A stretch of 55,635 nucleotides of DNA from Chlorobiaceae bacterium (GTDB taxonomy: Bacteria > Bacteroidota > Chlorobiia > Chlorobiales > Chlorobiaceae): NCBI GenBank assembly GCA_013335405.1, contig JAAXVR010000019.1, forward strand, positions 1 to 55,635, in the 5' to 3' direction. Both the position numbers and the translations under genes were made by a program. This document shows, in pieces, positions 8,624 to 16,754 of the stretch (its first letter is position 1; each line of letters starts with the position of its first letter). The notes below the pieces were generated by a model, which had not been told where the DNA came from, ran no database searches, and was given only the letters and a program-made list of their open reading frames with translations.

Positions 8624-8874
8624 TCCGGTAAATGGTGGAAGGATAATCCATGTCGTTGTTCCATTTGACATAACTTTTCAGGTTAAGTGTTGAGAAGGCT
8701 TTTAACCCTGTTGAACGTCGCTCCCGGGGCTCTCGCGCTCGTCATCGTTGAACGTTTCTTTTGCGTGCTTTGTTTAATGAAGGAGAGAGGAAAGATGCAT
8801 ACGGAAGATGTTCAACATGAAGGGATAAGTTTGACACATACAGATCTTCCGTTAAACGTAAACGGAGAATCAAC

Positions 8875-9024
8875 ATGCTTGAATTATTCGCAATCATACT
8901 GGCTGTCCTCTGGATATTGAGTATGGCAGTTTCATATTCCATGGGTGGTTTCATACACAGTTTCCTTATTTTCGCCATAGCGATTATTGTCTATCGTGTC
9001 GTAACGAAACAGGAGTGCTACTGA
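8875..9024 (+). CDS. Small membrane protein, lmo0937 family
   Basis: A 49-residue protein, MLELFAIILAVLWILSMAVS followed by YSMGGFIHSFLIFAIAIIVY and a short charged tail. The pattern of two membrane helices joined by a xSYxMGGFIH turn is the hallmark of lmo0937-type small proteins. A GGAG ribosome binding site lies eight bases before the ATG. Family members are often stress-induced in other bacteria; the function is unknown. A TTGACA hexamer at 8831-8836 and a CCGTT...AACGG inverted repeat before the gene may be its promoter region. It is easily missed because it is so short. Confidence 0.8.
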   Translation: MLELFAIILAVLWILSMAVSYSMGGFIHSFLIFAIAIIVYRVVTKQECY

Positions 9025-9102
9025 CGGAGCCTTGTCAGACGCTGACGATTTCCTGAACAGGACTTTTCAGGGGTACCTGGGGTCGTGTGAAAGCGCCGAT
9101 GA

Positions 9103-9564
9103 AATAACCCTGCGAATTACGCTTGGTGTCGATTTCTTGACGCTATTGAGCAGCCACACCGAGGCTCCGTACATGACCTCGCCAAGGTTTTTCCCTTAGC
9201 CGAGAGCACTGAGGCAGCGCTTTGCCTGATCGGCAATCTCAGCCAGCAGGTACTTAAAGCACTCGGCGGGAACCACTACCAGCGTCAGCGAGCGAAAGAG
9301 TTTTGCGGCAAACCGGCATATCATCGGGAAGTGCTCAAGGCCATGCTGCGCAGAACCGTCAGCGAACCCGTTGCGGTTATCGAAAGACTCGGTGATGAAA
9401 GATCTTTCGAAGACATACCTCGTCCAGGGGCAGGAGCGGACCGGATTCCATATTCTCGTTCCTGCAATCGAACACGTCAGCTATCACACCGGTTAGTTTG
9501 TCTGGTTCTGCAAGTACCTGTTCGAAGCGGAAACAGACTTTTTACAAGGGCCGCAACCTTGACA
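9103..9564 (+). pseudogene. Decayed DinB / DUF1572-like gene
   Basis: Frame 1 encodes LIGNLSQQVLKALGGNHYQRQRAKEF and on to VIERLGDE, which matches the first half of DUF1572-type DinB proteins (GNL.Q.., GG..y.R.R..EF). After about position 9400 the similarity continues in another frame with KTYLVQGQERTGFHILVPAI, EHVSYHTG, an in-frame TAG where glutamine (CAG) is expected, then FVWFCKYL. So at least one frameshift and one nonsense mutation are present, and no proper start codon is seen. DinB-fold proteins are four-helix metal-binding proteins, often thiol transferases. The gene is dead in this strain unless there are sequencing errors. Confidence 0.6.
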
Positions 9565-9727
9565 TCCGGCAAGCATCGTCGCGACGTGTTGGATACGAGT
9601 GTTGCAATCGGGTTAAATGGTATTCTCCGGTCCTTGTCTTATTTTGCGATATTGTATTTTATGGCAAAACGTTATGGAATTCGATCATCTTGCAGGGGGG
9701 TGATCGGCTCAACTGAAATGGAACGAT

Positions 9728-10612
9728 ATGATTGGCTTTTTCAGACGGTTTGTCGCGATTTATGATTCACTGGAGCATTTCTGGGAGCACAAGCGCACCG
9801 AGCGCGCTGCCGCCAATCTCCTGATTACGGCCTTTCTCGGTTCGCTTGCGCTGATCGAGCTGGCCCGCCAGGGTTGGTTGCCCGGAACCGTTGCCGAGCT
9901 GATCCCCAAGAACCATTTTTATGCAATCAACGTCGCATTTTCAATGCTTCTCGGCATCGAGGTTTTCGGACTGGTGTTCAGTCTTGCCAAATCGGTTTCC
10001 GATTCGGTGGGCAAGCAGTTCGAAATCCTGTCGCTCATCCTGCTGCGCCACTCCTTCCAGGAGTTCATCTACTTCAACGAACCGCTTGTCTGGGAGCAGG
10101 CATCAAAGCCGGTGCTGCACATTCTTTCCAATGCCGGCGGAGGGCTCCTGATTTTCCTGCTGCTCGGGGTCTATTACCGTTTGCAGCGCCATCGCGTCAT
10201 AACCAGGACCGCCGAAGCTACGGCAGCATTCATCGTTTCAAAGAAGATCGTGTCGCTGCTCCTGCTTCTGGTCGTCAGCAGCATAGGGGTGCTTCAGGGG
10301 TATTATGTTCTCATGGGCCAGACGGCTTACGATTTCTTTTCGATCTTCTACACGGTGCTTGTGTTCAGCGATGTGCTTCTTGTGCTGATCTCCCTTCGTT
10401 ACAGTTCGAGCTATCCGGTCCTTTTCCGCAACTCCGGCTTTGCTGTCGCAACCGTGGTCATCAGGCTTGCCCTGACCGCTCCGCCATACCTCAACGTTCT
10501 TCTCGGCGCAGGTGCCATGGTTTTCGCCATCGGTATCACCCTGGCATACAACCGGTTCGAAAAAACAGCGCCATCATCCTCCGGACACGGGGAGGCTTCG
10601 CTTTTCCCCTGA
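9728..10612 (+). CDS. Integral membrane protein, unknown function
   Basis: A 294-residue protein with about seven to eight hydrophobic helices (around residues 28-46, 67-88, 95-110, 132-150, 172-192, 204-224, 233-252, 256-274). The N-terminal 25 residues are amphipathic and basic and probably cytoplasmic. No family motif was recognised. It is preceded by the decayed DinB-like gene and followed by a DUF2239 gene, neither of which gives a functional clue. The start codon is the first ATG of a long clean frame. Confidence 0.7.
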   Translation: MIGFFRRFVAIYDSLEHFWEHKRTERAAANLLITAFLGSLALIELARQGWLPGTVAELIPKNHFYAINVAFSMLLGIEVFGLVFSLAKSVSDSVGKQFEILSLILLRHSFQEFIYFNEPLVWEQASKPVLHILSNAGGGLLIFLLLGVYYRLQRHRVITRTAEATAAFIVSKKIVSLLLLLVVSSIGVLQGYYVLMGQTAYDFFSIFYTVLVFSDVLLVLISLRYSSSYPVLFRNSGFAVATVVIRLALTAPPYLNVLLGAGAMVFAIGITLAYNRFEKTAPSSSGHGEASLFP

Positions 10613-10719
10613 TGCTCCGATGCCATGAATCCAGGGGCTGCGATATTTATGGTTGAATTATAATCATCATCATCTTATTTTATCCGGGTAAAATTAGAGT
10701 ATTCAGATAAAAGAGGATT

Positions 10720-11346
10720 ATGGAAGTGATGAACAGTCAAAAAAAAGGAAGATGTACTGCATTTGATGGCATGCGTTGTGTCGCATCCGGAGAGTTGCAG
10801 GAGGTCGCCGGGAAGGTTAAAAAGCTTATCGAACAGGGCAAAGCGCAATCCATTCTGATCTTTGACGATCTCAGCAGCGAACCTGTGGAAGTTGATTTTC
10901 GCGGCACCGTGGAAGACGTACAGAAGAGGCTGGAGTTTAGCGGTGGTTCTCCGGAGTCAGCAGCAGAAGCCTTGAACAGCGAACCGGAAACCCGTCAGGG
11001 TCCGGGGCGCCCGAAGCTTGGCGTCGTTCCGAGGGAGGTGACGTTGCTTCCGCGGCATTGGGAGTGGCTCAACCGTCAACCCGGAGGAGCTTCCGTGGCT
11101 CTGCGCAAACTTGTTGAGGATGCACGGAAAGGCAGTGGCGAACAGGACAGGCTCCGTTCGTCGCAGGAATCGCTCTATCGTTTCATGTCTGCAATGGCAG
11201 GCGACCTGCCCGGATTTGAAGAGGCATCGAGAGCAATGTTCGCCCTTGATGCCGAACGATTCCATAAAGAGGTCGGCCAGTGGCCTCCTGATATCCGCCG
11301 GCATGTCGGAACACTGTCTGCCCCGGTATTTCGCATTGTACATTGA
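10720..11346 (+). CDS. DUF2239 family protein
   Basis: A 208-residue soluble protein that matches DUF2239 throughout: TAFDGMRCVASGEL at the N-terminus, LIFDDLSSEPVEVDFRG in the middle, then the strongly conserved GRPKLGVVPREVTLLPRHWE and QPGGASVALRKLVEDAR segments. The central RPKLGVVPREVTLLPRHWEWL block looks like a small DNA-binding or RHH-like element, but the biochemical role of the family is not known. The gene stands alone, 107 bp after the membrane protein gene and 46 bp before the flavin oxidoreductase gene. Confidence 0.88.
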   Translation: MEVMNSQKKGRCTAFDGMRCVASGELQEVAGKVKKLIEQGKAQSILIFDDLSSEPVEVDFRGTVEDVQKRLEFSGGSPESAAEALNSEPETRQGPGRPKLGVVPREVTLLPRHWEWLNRQPGGASVALRKLVEDARKGSGEQDRLRSSQESLYRFMSAMAGDLPGFEEASRAMFALDAERFHKEVGQWPPDIRRHVGTLSAPVFRIVH

Positions 11347-11392
11347 GACTTCGACAACGGTATTTACTTTATAAGGCAAAAAGACATAAACC

Positions 11393-12634
11393 ATGATGCA
11401 CCCGACAATTTTCGATACTGCCGCAATTTCCGGCATCCGACTGCAAAACCGCCTGATCCGTTCTGCGACGCACGAAAGCATGGCCGAGAGCAGCGGGGCG
11501 CCTTCAGCGGCTCACGAAAAGCTGTATACGGATATTGCCAGAGGAGGGGCCGGTGCTGTCATTACCGGATATGCCGGTGTTCAGCAGGATGGCCGGACCA
11601 GTTATCCGGGGATGCTGATGATGCACGATGACGCTCTCATTCCGTCATACCGCCAGCTTACCGATGCGGTTCACCGGCACGGCACTCCGATCATTCTGCA
11701 GCTGGCCCATTGCGGCCGCCAGACCCGTTCGGCCGTAACCGGCATGAAGACTGTCGCTCCTTCAGCGCTGAAAGATCTCGTTTTCAATGAAGAACGACCG
11801 CATGCACTTGAAGAACACGAAATAGAGGCTGTCATTGCAAACTTTGTCTCGGCTGCGGGACGGGCGGCAAAGGCGGGTTTCGATGGCGTACAGATCCATA
11901 TGGCACATGGCTATCTGCTCGCAGAATTTCTTTCGGGATACGCCAACCGTCGCAGGGATCGCTGGGGAGGGACGACTGAAAACAAATTTCGTATTGTTTC
12001 GGAAATATTCAGGCGCATCAGGCAGGAACAGGGCAACTTTCCCGTTCTTGCCAAAATCAATGGCTTCGATCACCGGCGAGGCGGTATGAGAGCTCAGGAA
12101 GCTGTCGCCATCGCCCGATTGCTCGAAACTTCCGGTTGCTCCGCCATCGAGGTTTCTTCGGGTACTATCGAGGAAGGATTGTCGATCATGAGAGGCCCGA
12201 AGTTTCCTGCTGAAGCGTTGCTTTCCTGCCATTTCAGGTTCAAATCGATGCCGGAGCCTCTGAAAAAAGCAGCGGTACCTCTGCTTCGTGCTGCAGCACC
12301 CAGTCCCAAACCCTATCGGAACTACAATCTGGAGGCAGCAAAAGCCATCAGAGATGCCGTCTCCATTCCGGTTATCGCCGTAGGCGGAATTCATACGCTC
12401 GGGGAGATTTCCGCTGCGCTTGAAAGCGGTTCCGCTGACTATGTTTCCATGTCCCGCCCGTTCATCATAGAGCGTGATATCGTTCGCAAACTTCGGGAAG
12501 GAAAAGCGACGGCTTCGCGCTGCATCATGTGCAACTACTGCGCCATCATGGTCGAAGAGGGGGCGCTCAGATGCTGGTATGGAAAACTTCCCCGAAAGAG
12601 AGCGGAACCAGCATCTGAGCGCCCTGCGTTATAA
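11393..12634 (+). CDS. NADH:flavin oxidoreductase, Old Yellow Enzyme family
   Basis: A 413-residue FMN TIM-barrel enzyme. Seen in order: the N-terminal LQNRLIRSATHESMA, QLAHCGRQT (FMN contact), QIHMAHGYLLAEFLSGYANRR (the HxxH-like active-site pair region), and the C-terminal VGGIHTLGEISAALESGSAD phosphate-binding part. A cysteine group C-x2-C-x2-C-x10-C (RCIMCNYCAIMVEEGALRC) resembles the iron-sulfur motif of 2,4-dienoyl-CoA reductase-type members, but the extra C-terminal flavin domain of those enzymes is absent. It probably reduces an activated C=C bond; substrate unknown. The last codons form one arm of a perfect inverted repeat (12561-12624), so the protein tail may have been changed by it. 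Confidence 0.88.
   Translation: MMHPTIFDTAAISGIRLQNRLIRSATHESMAESSGAPSAAHEKLYTDIARGGAGAVITGYAGVQQDGRTSYPGMLMMHDDALIPSYRQLTDAVHRHGTPIILQLAHCGRQTRSAVTGMKTVAPSALKDLVFNEERPHALEEHEIEAVIANFVSAAGRAAKAGFDGVQIHMAHGYLLAEFLSGYANRRRDRWGGTTENKFRIVSEIFRRIRQEQGNFPVLAKINGFDHRRGGMRAQEAVAIARLLETSGCSAIEVSSGTIEEGLSIMRGPKFPAEALLSCHFRFKSMPEPLKKAAVPLLRAAAPSPKPYRNYNLEAAKAIRDAVSIPVIAVGGIHTLGEISAALESGSADYVSMSRPFIIERDIVRKLREGKATASRCIMCNYCAIMVEEGALRCWYGKLPRKRAEPASERPAL
12561..12624 (+). repeat. 18-bp perfect inverted repeat at the end of the OYE gene
   Basis: GGGCGCTCAGATGCTGGT at 12561-12578 is the exact reverse complement of 12607-12624, with a 28-base spacer. Both arms are inside the coding sequence, and the stop codon follows at 12632-12634. 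No T-tract follows, so it is not a classical rho-independent terminator; a 3'-end mRNA stabiliser is possible. Confidence 0.9.
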
Positions 12635-13361
12635 GCTTGTAGAGGCGTGATGGGAGATTCGATCCGGTTTCTGTGCGGGTAATCGGCATGTTCCTGCCAA
12701 AACAGCAATACCCGGTTTCAGGAGCAGCTTCCGGGAAAATCCGATACCCAACCGGCGATTTCATCCATCACCGGTAATCTTACAGGCAAAAGCTTTTTCC
12801 CTTGTCAGGATTGCTATGCGCGAACAAGCCGGAATCGTTAATTTATTTTTTTACCGGCAGCGGCCATTTGATCGGTTCATCACCGGAATTCATGGGTATC
12901 TCGGATCCGATACCTTTCGACAGGGGGCTGGTTTCCGGTTCGGCAGGAACCCCCATGATTTTGTTGAAAAAGAGCTTGACGTTTTCGAATGGCGAATTGT
13001 TTCCGTTTTCGGCTTTCTGTCGGGTCGTGTCTGTAGTCATGATGATATTGTTAAGAGCGATTCCTGGAAAAATAGTTGCGTTCCCGTGATTGCACTTTTT
13101 CAGTATGTATCTGTACATACACATAAATCGGATGACTTGCACTATGCTATATGAGGAGGGTAATTTCGCAGGGAAGGATTGTTCGGTTGTAACAATAAAT
13201 TGAATTGAGCGTTATGCGTTGTTTTCCTGGAGCAATGAAGTCGGTTTGCGGCGCCTGAAACTGATAAACAACGAGTTTATTCACCTGTTGATCTTTTTCC
13301 GATGAGCTCGAGGTGCCGTTAATGGTTGATATATCCTTGAGCACTCAACGTTGATTACGCC
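12635..13361. other. Long intergenic region, one doubtful small gene
   Basis: 727 bp between the flavin oxidoreductase and the UbiA gene. The only frame worth noting is the 65-codon minus-strand candidate at 12843-13040. The remaining frames on both strands are short and lack recognisable similarity. No RNA gene was recognised. Confidence 0.4.
12843..13040 (-). CDS. Candidate small hypothetical protein (65 aa)
   Basis: The protein starts MTTDTTRQKAENGNNSPFEN, continues VKLFFNKIMGVPAEPETSPL and ends with a proline- and lysine-rich tail. The composition (hydrophilic ends, one short amphipathic FENVKLFFNKIMG helix) looks more natural than a shadow frame. No clear ribosome binding site is visible before the ATG, and I recognise no family. 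The frame is open further upstream, so the start is uncertain. Confidence 0.35.
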   Translation of the reverse strand: MTTDTTRQKAENGNNSPFENVKLFFNKIMGVPAEPETSPLSKGIGSEIPMNSGDEPIKWPLPVKK

Positions 13362-14222
13362 ATGGCCAGTACAAAAATAGTCGGGCTTCTTCACCTTTTC
13401 CGTTTCGAACTTTCGTTCGCTGCCGGAGCCTGCGTGCTGCTTGCCGAACTCCTCGCCCTGGGTGGTTTTCCTTCTCCCGTTCAGGCGGTATGCGGCTTCC
13501 TGAGTTTTTTCTGTATTTCAGCAACGGCGCTGATCCTCAATGACTGTTTCGATATCGAGACCGATCGGATCAATGCCCCTTCCCGCCCATTGCCAGCAGG
13601 ACTTGTCACGAAAACCGAAGCGCTTGTCCTTTCGGCTTTTGTCACGCTTTCCGGTTTCCTCTTTGCCGGCATGATCGGCGTGGAAGCATTCATAGTTGTC
13701 TTCATCGTCTGGCTCGCCGGGTTTCTGTACAACTGGCGGCTCAAGAAATCCGGATTCATCGGCAATCTCCTTGTCGGCTTTTCAGTCGGCATGACCTTTA
13801 TTTTCGGGGGAATTGCCGTTGGAAAGCCTTTCGAAGAGGTCGTCTGGTTCCTTGCTGTCATGACCATGCTTGTCGACCTTGGTGAAGAAATCGCCGCGGA
13901 TGCTCTGGACGTCGATGGCGATCGTAAAACCGGCTCACGTTCACTGGCGGTCCTTTTCGGTCCACCTGCAGCAATGAGGGTTGCCGCAGGTGTTTTCGCA
14001 GCAGTCGTCGCCTGCAGCGCCGTTCCTTTCCTGTGCGGTTGGCTGGAGTGGTTTTATCTGCCTCCTGTACTCATGTTCGACGCTGTCATCGTCTATTCGG
14101 TCAACAACCTGCTGAATCCCCGGATTTCCGACCGGATCAGCGATATTCGCCGGATTTATCTCGGAGGTTCAGGGATGATCCTGGTATTTATCGTGATCAG
14201 GCTTGTGGTAAGACAAGGGTAG
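13362..14222 (+). CDS. UbiA-family prenyltransferase (DGGGP synthase-like)
   Basis: A 286-residue protein with about eight to nine membrane helices. The first aspartate-rich motif NDCFDIETDRINAPSRPLP (near residues 60-78) is the NDxxDxxxD prenyl-diphosphate/Mg site, and the second is DLGEEIAADALDVDGDRKTGSRSLA (near 172-196). The INAPSRPLPAG form is typical of geranylgeranylglycerol-phosphate/(S)-2,3-di-O-geranylgeranylglyceryl phosphate synthase-like and related UbiA enzymes rather than of chlorophyll synthase. It transfers a polyprenyl chain to an unknown acceptor in the membrane. A role in quinone, chlorophyll-tail or lipid synthesis is conceivable; neighbours give no hint. Confidence 0.85.
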   Translation: MASTKIVGLLHLFRFELSFAAGACVLLAELLALGGFPSPVQAVCGFLSFFCISATALILNDCFDIETDRINAPSRPLPAGLVTKTEALVLSAFVTLSGFLFAGMIGVEAFIVVFIVWLAGFLYNWRLKKSGFIGNLLVGFSVGMTFIFGGIAVGKPFEEVVWFLAVMTMLVDLGEEIAADALDVDGDRKTGSRSLAVLFGPPAAMRVAAGVFAAVVACSAVPFLCGWLEWFYLPPVLMFDAVIVYSVNNLLNPRISDRISDIRRIYLGGSGMILVFIVIRLVVRQG

Positions 14223-14417
14223 GTCCGAAAGAAATGCTTTCAGAAAGAGTCCCCTTTCCGAAAGATGTTCTGACATTGTGTATCAACCATTCCGCTTCGA
14301 ACGCTTCTGCGGAGCTGATCAATGTGTCATCTGCACTTTTTTTTTCCCGGGCCTCTCGTCAGGAAAATCTGTCGCTGATTGATTGCCTGTTTTTACAAGA
14401 CGCTGATCTCAATCCAT

Positions 14418-15554
14418 ATGCATATTCTGTTTCTTCCTGCTGCGGTTCTGCTTGTTTGCGGATTACTTTTTCTTGGTGCTTTCCTGGCAGTCAGTCCCGG
14501 AAAACCGGAACCCTTTCCGGATGAAAACGGACTGCCGCTCGAAGGAAGCATTTCGGAAAAAATCCGTATCGACATCAACGGCGTGGAGCAGGGGATGTTT
14601 ATCAGGAGCAGGGATAAGACATATCCCGTACTGCTTTATCTCCACGGGGGGATGCCTGAGTACTTCCTTGACAAACGATACCATGCCGCCCTTGAAGAGC
14701 TTTTCACCGTCGTCTGGTGGGAACAGCGCGGTTCAGGAATATCATACAGTCCCGATATCCCGCGGCAGACGATGACGACGGAACAGCTGATATCCGACAC
14801 GATCGAGCTGACGAATGAACTGCGGCGCCGTTTCGGAAAAGACCGGATATACCTGATGGGACATTCGGGAGGAAGCTTTATCGGCATACAGGCAGCTGCA
14901 AGGGCTCCAGGGTTGTACCACGCTTATCTGGGTATGGCCCAGATGTCGTGTCAGCTCAGATCTGAATGTCTTGCCCGGGAATATATGATCGAGCGGTTCA
15001 GGGAGAACGGTAACCGTTCAATGGCCAAAAAACTCGAGGCGGCACCGGTTACGATGACGGGCGGCATTCCGGCCGCATATCTCGCCGTGCGAGACAAAGC
15101 CATGCACAGCCTTGGCATCGGCACGACCCGTGAGATGAAATCGGTTATCACCGGGATCGTTCTCCCCTCATTGCTCTGCAGGGATTACACCTTGCGTGAA
15201 AAAGTCCATCTGTGGCTCGGAAAAATCCGATCCGGCGTCAGCATGATCTGGGATGATATGCTGGCCACGGATCTTGCGGAACTGGTACCGGAACTTCAGC
15301 TTCCCGTTTATTTTTTTGAAGGTATCTACGATTACACCTGCTCATTCACGGAGGCAAAATCCTATTTTGAAAAACTGAAGGCTCCCTTGAAAGGGTTTTA
15401 CATCTTTGCGTTTTCCGCTCACAGTCCGATGTTTGAAGAATCTGAAAAAATGCGGAAAATATTGAAAGAGGATGTGCTGGCAGGTGTGAACAAGCTTGCC
15501 GACCTGAAGGAGACGGTTTCAGAAATTCACCTTTTGCCGGGTAAGGCACTGTAA
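14418..15554 (+). CDS. Alpha/beta hydrolase, membrane-anchored
   Basis: A 378-residue protein when started at ATG 14418; a TTG start 39 bases upstream is possible but less likely. A hydrophobic N-terminal segment (about residues 2-24) is a signal anchor or signal peptide. The hydrolase core shows LLYLHGGMPEYF (oxyanion-hole HGG), WWEQRGSGIS, and the nucleophile elbow GHSGGSFIG with the catalytic serine. A late DYTCSFTEAKSYFEKL segment and a histidine in FSAHSPMFEE are candidates for the acid and base. The layout resembles proline iminopeptidase-type hydrolases with a helical cap. Substrate unknown. Confidence 0.82.
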   Translation: MHILFLPAAVLLVCGLLFLGAFLAVSPGKPEPFPDENGLPLEGSISEKIRIDINGVEQGMFIRSRDKTYPVLLYLHGGMPEYFLDKRYHAALEELFTVVWWEQRGSGISYSPDIPRQTMTTEQLISDTIELTNELRRRFGKDRIYLMGHSGGSFIGIQAAARAPGLYHAYLGMAQMSCQLRSECLAREYMIERFRENGNRSMAKKLEAAPVTMTGGIPAAYLAVRDKAMHSLGIGTTREMKSVITGIVLPSLLCRDYTLREKVHLWLGKIRSGVSMIWDDMLATDLAELVPELQLPVYFFEGIYDYTCSFTEAKSYFEKLKAPLKGFYIFAFSAHSPMFEESEKMRKILKEDVLAGVNKLADLKETVSEIHLLPGKAL

Positions 15555-15641
15555 GCCCGGTCATTGTTTCCATAAGCTGAAAAGCATGATGAAACACGGT
15601 CCAAAAAAAGGTATTTCCCCAATCAGACAGAGGAGTGCACG

Positions 15642-16013
15642 ATGATCGATGACAAAAGAGAACGCCTGCTGCAGGATCTGCTGATGTTCAATCCGAACCG
15701 GTATGAACTGGTTCAGGCTGTGAGGAGCTCGATATACAGCGTTGTACCGAATGCCTCGGAGCGGGTGATGTATGGCGGATTCATGTTTTCGGACGATGAA
15801 GGATTCTGCGGTGTATTCGCCTATAAAGAGCATGTCAGTGTCGAGTTCGGACGGGGATGTGATCTCGACGATCCGCACGGAGTACTCGAAGGCAGCGGAA
15901 AACAGAGGCGCCATATCAAACTGTCTACGCTTGCCGACATATCGGCGAAATATCTCGAGAGCTATGTTGATGCCGCTCACCGGAACAGTTACCGCAAGCA
16001 GAAAGACAGATAA
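15642..16013 (+). CDS. DUF1801 domain protein
   Basis: A 123-residue soluble protein matching the DUF1801 (YdhG-like) fold: an N-terminal helical part (LVQAVRSSIYSVVPNASERVMYGGFMF) followed by GVFAYKEHVSVEFGRG and a C-terminal helix ending ISAKYLESYVDAAH. The family resembles the iron-chaperone frataxin-like fold in structure, but its function is unclear. It is a single gene; a palindrome and a sigma-54 promoter for the following operon lie directly after it. Confidence 0.8.
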   Translation: MIDDKRERLLQDLLMFNPNRYELVQAVRSSIYSVVPNASERVMYGGFMFSDDEGFCGVFAYKEHVSVEFGRGCDLDDPHGVLEGSGKQRRHIKLSTLADISAKYLESYVDAAHRNSYRKQKDR

Positions 16014-16047
16014 CTTTCAGAGAGACCTCATTGCATCGAGTCTTTTG

Positions 16048-16089
16048 TATTCGACCATATGGGCGTTATTTCGTCCATATGGTCGAATA
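16048..16089. promoter_or_regulatory. Twin-palindrome candidate enhancer (UAS) for the sigma-54 operon
   Basis: TATTCGACCATATGG (16048-16062) and its exact reverse complement (16075-16089) are separated by 12 bp. Each arm contains the palindrome CCATATGG (16055-16062 and 16075-16082), 20 bp apart, which is two helical turns. The element is centred about 130 bp upstream of the predicted sigma-54 start site, the normal position for binding of an NtrC-type activator. It also could be a hairpin, but no T-tract follows. Confidence 0.65.
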
Positions 16090-16174
16090 AACGCTCCTTT
16101 CATGGTACGGCGATCAGTGCTGAAAGATTTTTAACGGCTTATCAGAATAAGGGATACGGCTTATTATGGCTTTC

Positions 16175-16190
16175 TGGCATATCATTTGCA
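16175..16190 (+). promoter_or_regulatory. Predicted sigma-54 (-24/-12) promoter
   Basis: TGGCATATCATTTGCA matches the consensus TGGCAC-N5-TTGCA with one mismatch (the sixth base). The GG and GC dinucleotides have the required 10-bp spacing. Transcription would start near 16200, leaving a leader of about 120 bases before the cytochrome gene. The downstream operon encodes an NtrC-type sigma-54 activator. Confidence 0.75.
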
Positions 16191-16321
16191 TAGCATTATG
16201 TGCGCGGCTTGTCCCTCCTGAGCAGTTGACGGGAGCGTCAGGGAGTGATTCAGGGTTTCATGCTGTGCAGGAAGAACATGCCCGATAATGCTCAAGTAGT
16301 TATCAATCAAGGAGTGTCGTT

Positions 16322-16741
16322 ATGAAAAAGATCATGTTTACATGTATGATATCCGGAATCGTATCAGGGTTTTCACCGGTTGTTATGTCGGCCGCTCCTG
16401 TGGATGGAGCAGCGGTTTTTGCCAGGAATTGCAGTGTCTGCCATTCCATCAACCCGCCTCCGAAATCAGCGCCGCCGGTCATTCCTCTGGCAAACCGCTA
16501 TCATGAAAAGTTTGCGACCAGAGAGCAGGGTGTCGCCCATATGGTCGCATTTCTGAAAAAACCCGATAAAGCCGGGGCTGTCGATGCCCAGGCGGTAACG
16601 CGGTTCGGGCTCATGCCTCCGCTTTCGCTTGCCGATGCCGAACTGAAGGCTGTGTCAGGATGGTTCTGGGATCAGTACAATCCGGCAATGGGCAGGGGAA
16701 GGGGTATGGGAAGAGGCCAGGGACAATACATGAACAGGTGA
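16322..16741 (+). CDS. Exported c-type cytochrome
   Basis: A 139-residue protein with an N-terminal signal peptide (about residues 1-24, cleavage after MSA). One haem-binding motif CSVCH is at residues 37-41, and M98 in FGLMPP is the probable sixth ligand, which makes it a class I mono-haem cytochrome acting in the periplasm. The C-terminal tail after residue 123 is a short Gly/Arg/Met repeat (MGRGRGMGRGQGQ), unusual for this class. First gene of the sigma-54 operon; the DUF4405 membrane gene follows after 13 bp, suggesting that it gives electrons to or takes them from that protein. Confidence 0.92.
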   Translation: MKKIMFTCMISGIVSGFSPVVMSAAPVDGAAVFARNCSVCHSINPPPKSAPPVIPLANRYHEKFATREQGVAHMVAFLKKPDKAGAVDAQAVTRFGLMPPLSLADAELKAVSGWFWDQYNPAMGRGRGMGRGQGQYMNR

Positions 16742-16754
16742 CAAGGAGACAGAC

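Noticed and set aside
8687-8920. 77-codon plus-strand frame before the lmo0937-type gene
   Set aside because: It overlaps the real small gene, has no ribosome binding site and no recognisable sequence.
9043-9130. Minus-strand piece ending NSQGYFIGAFTRPQ, which recalls the tail of an EAL domain
   Set aside because: Only ~30 residues, with a stop just upstream and no further EAL motif; the plus strand there is better explained by the DinB-like remnant.
12816-13154. Plus-strand frames in the 12635-13361 gap
   Set aside because: No similarity and no initiation signals; the minus-strand candidate looks more natural.
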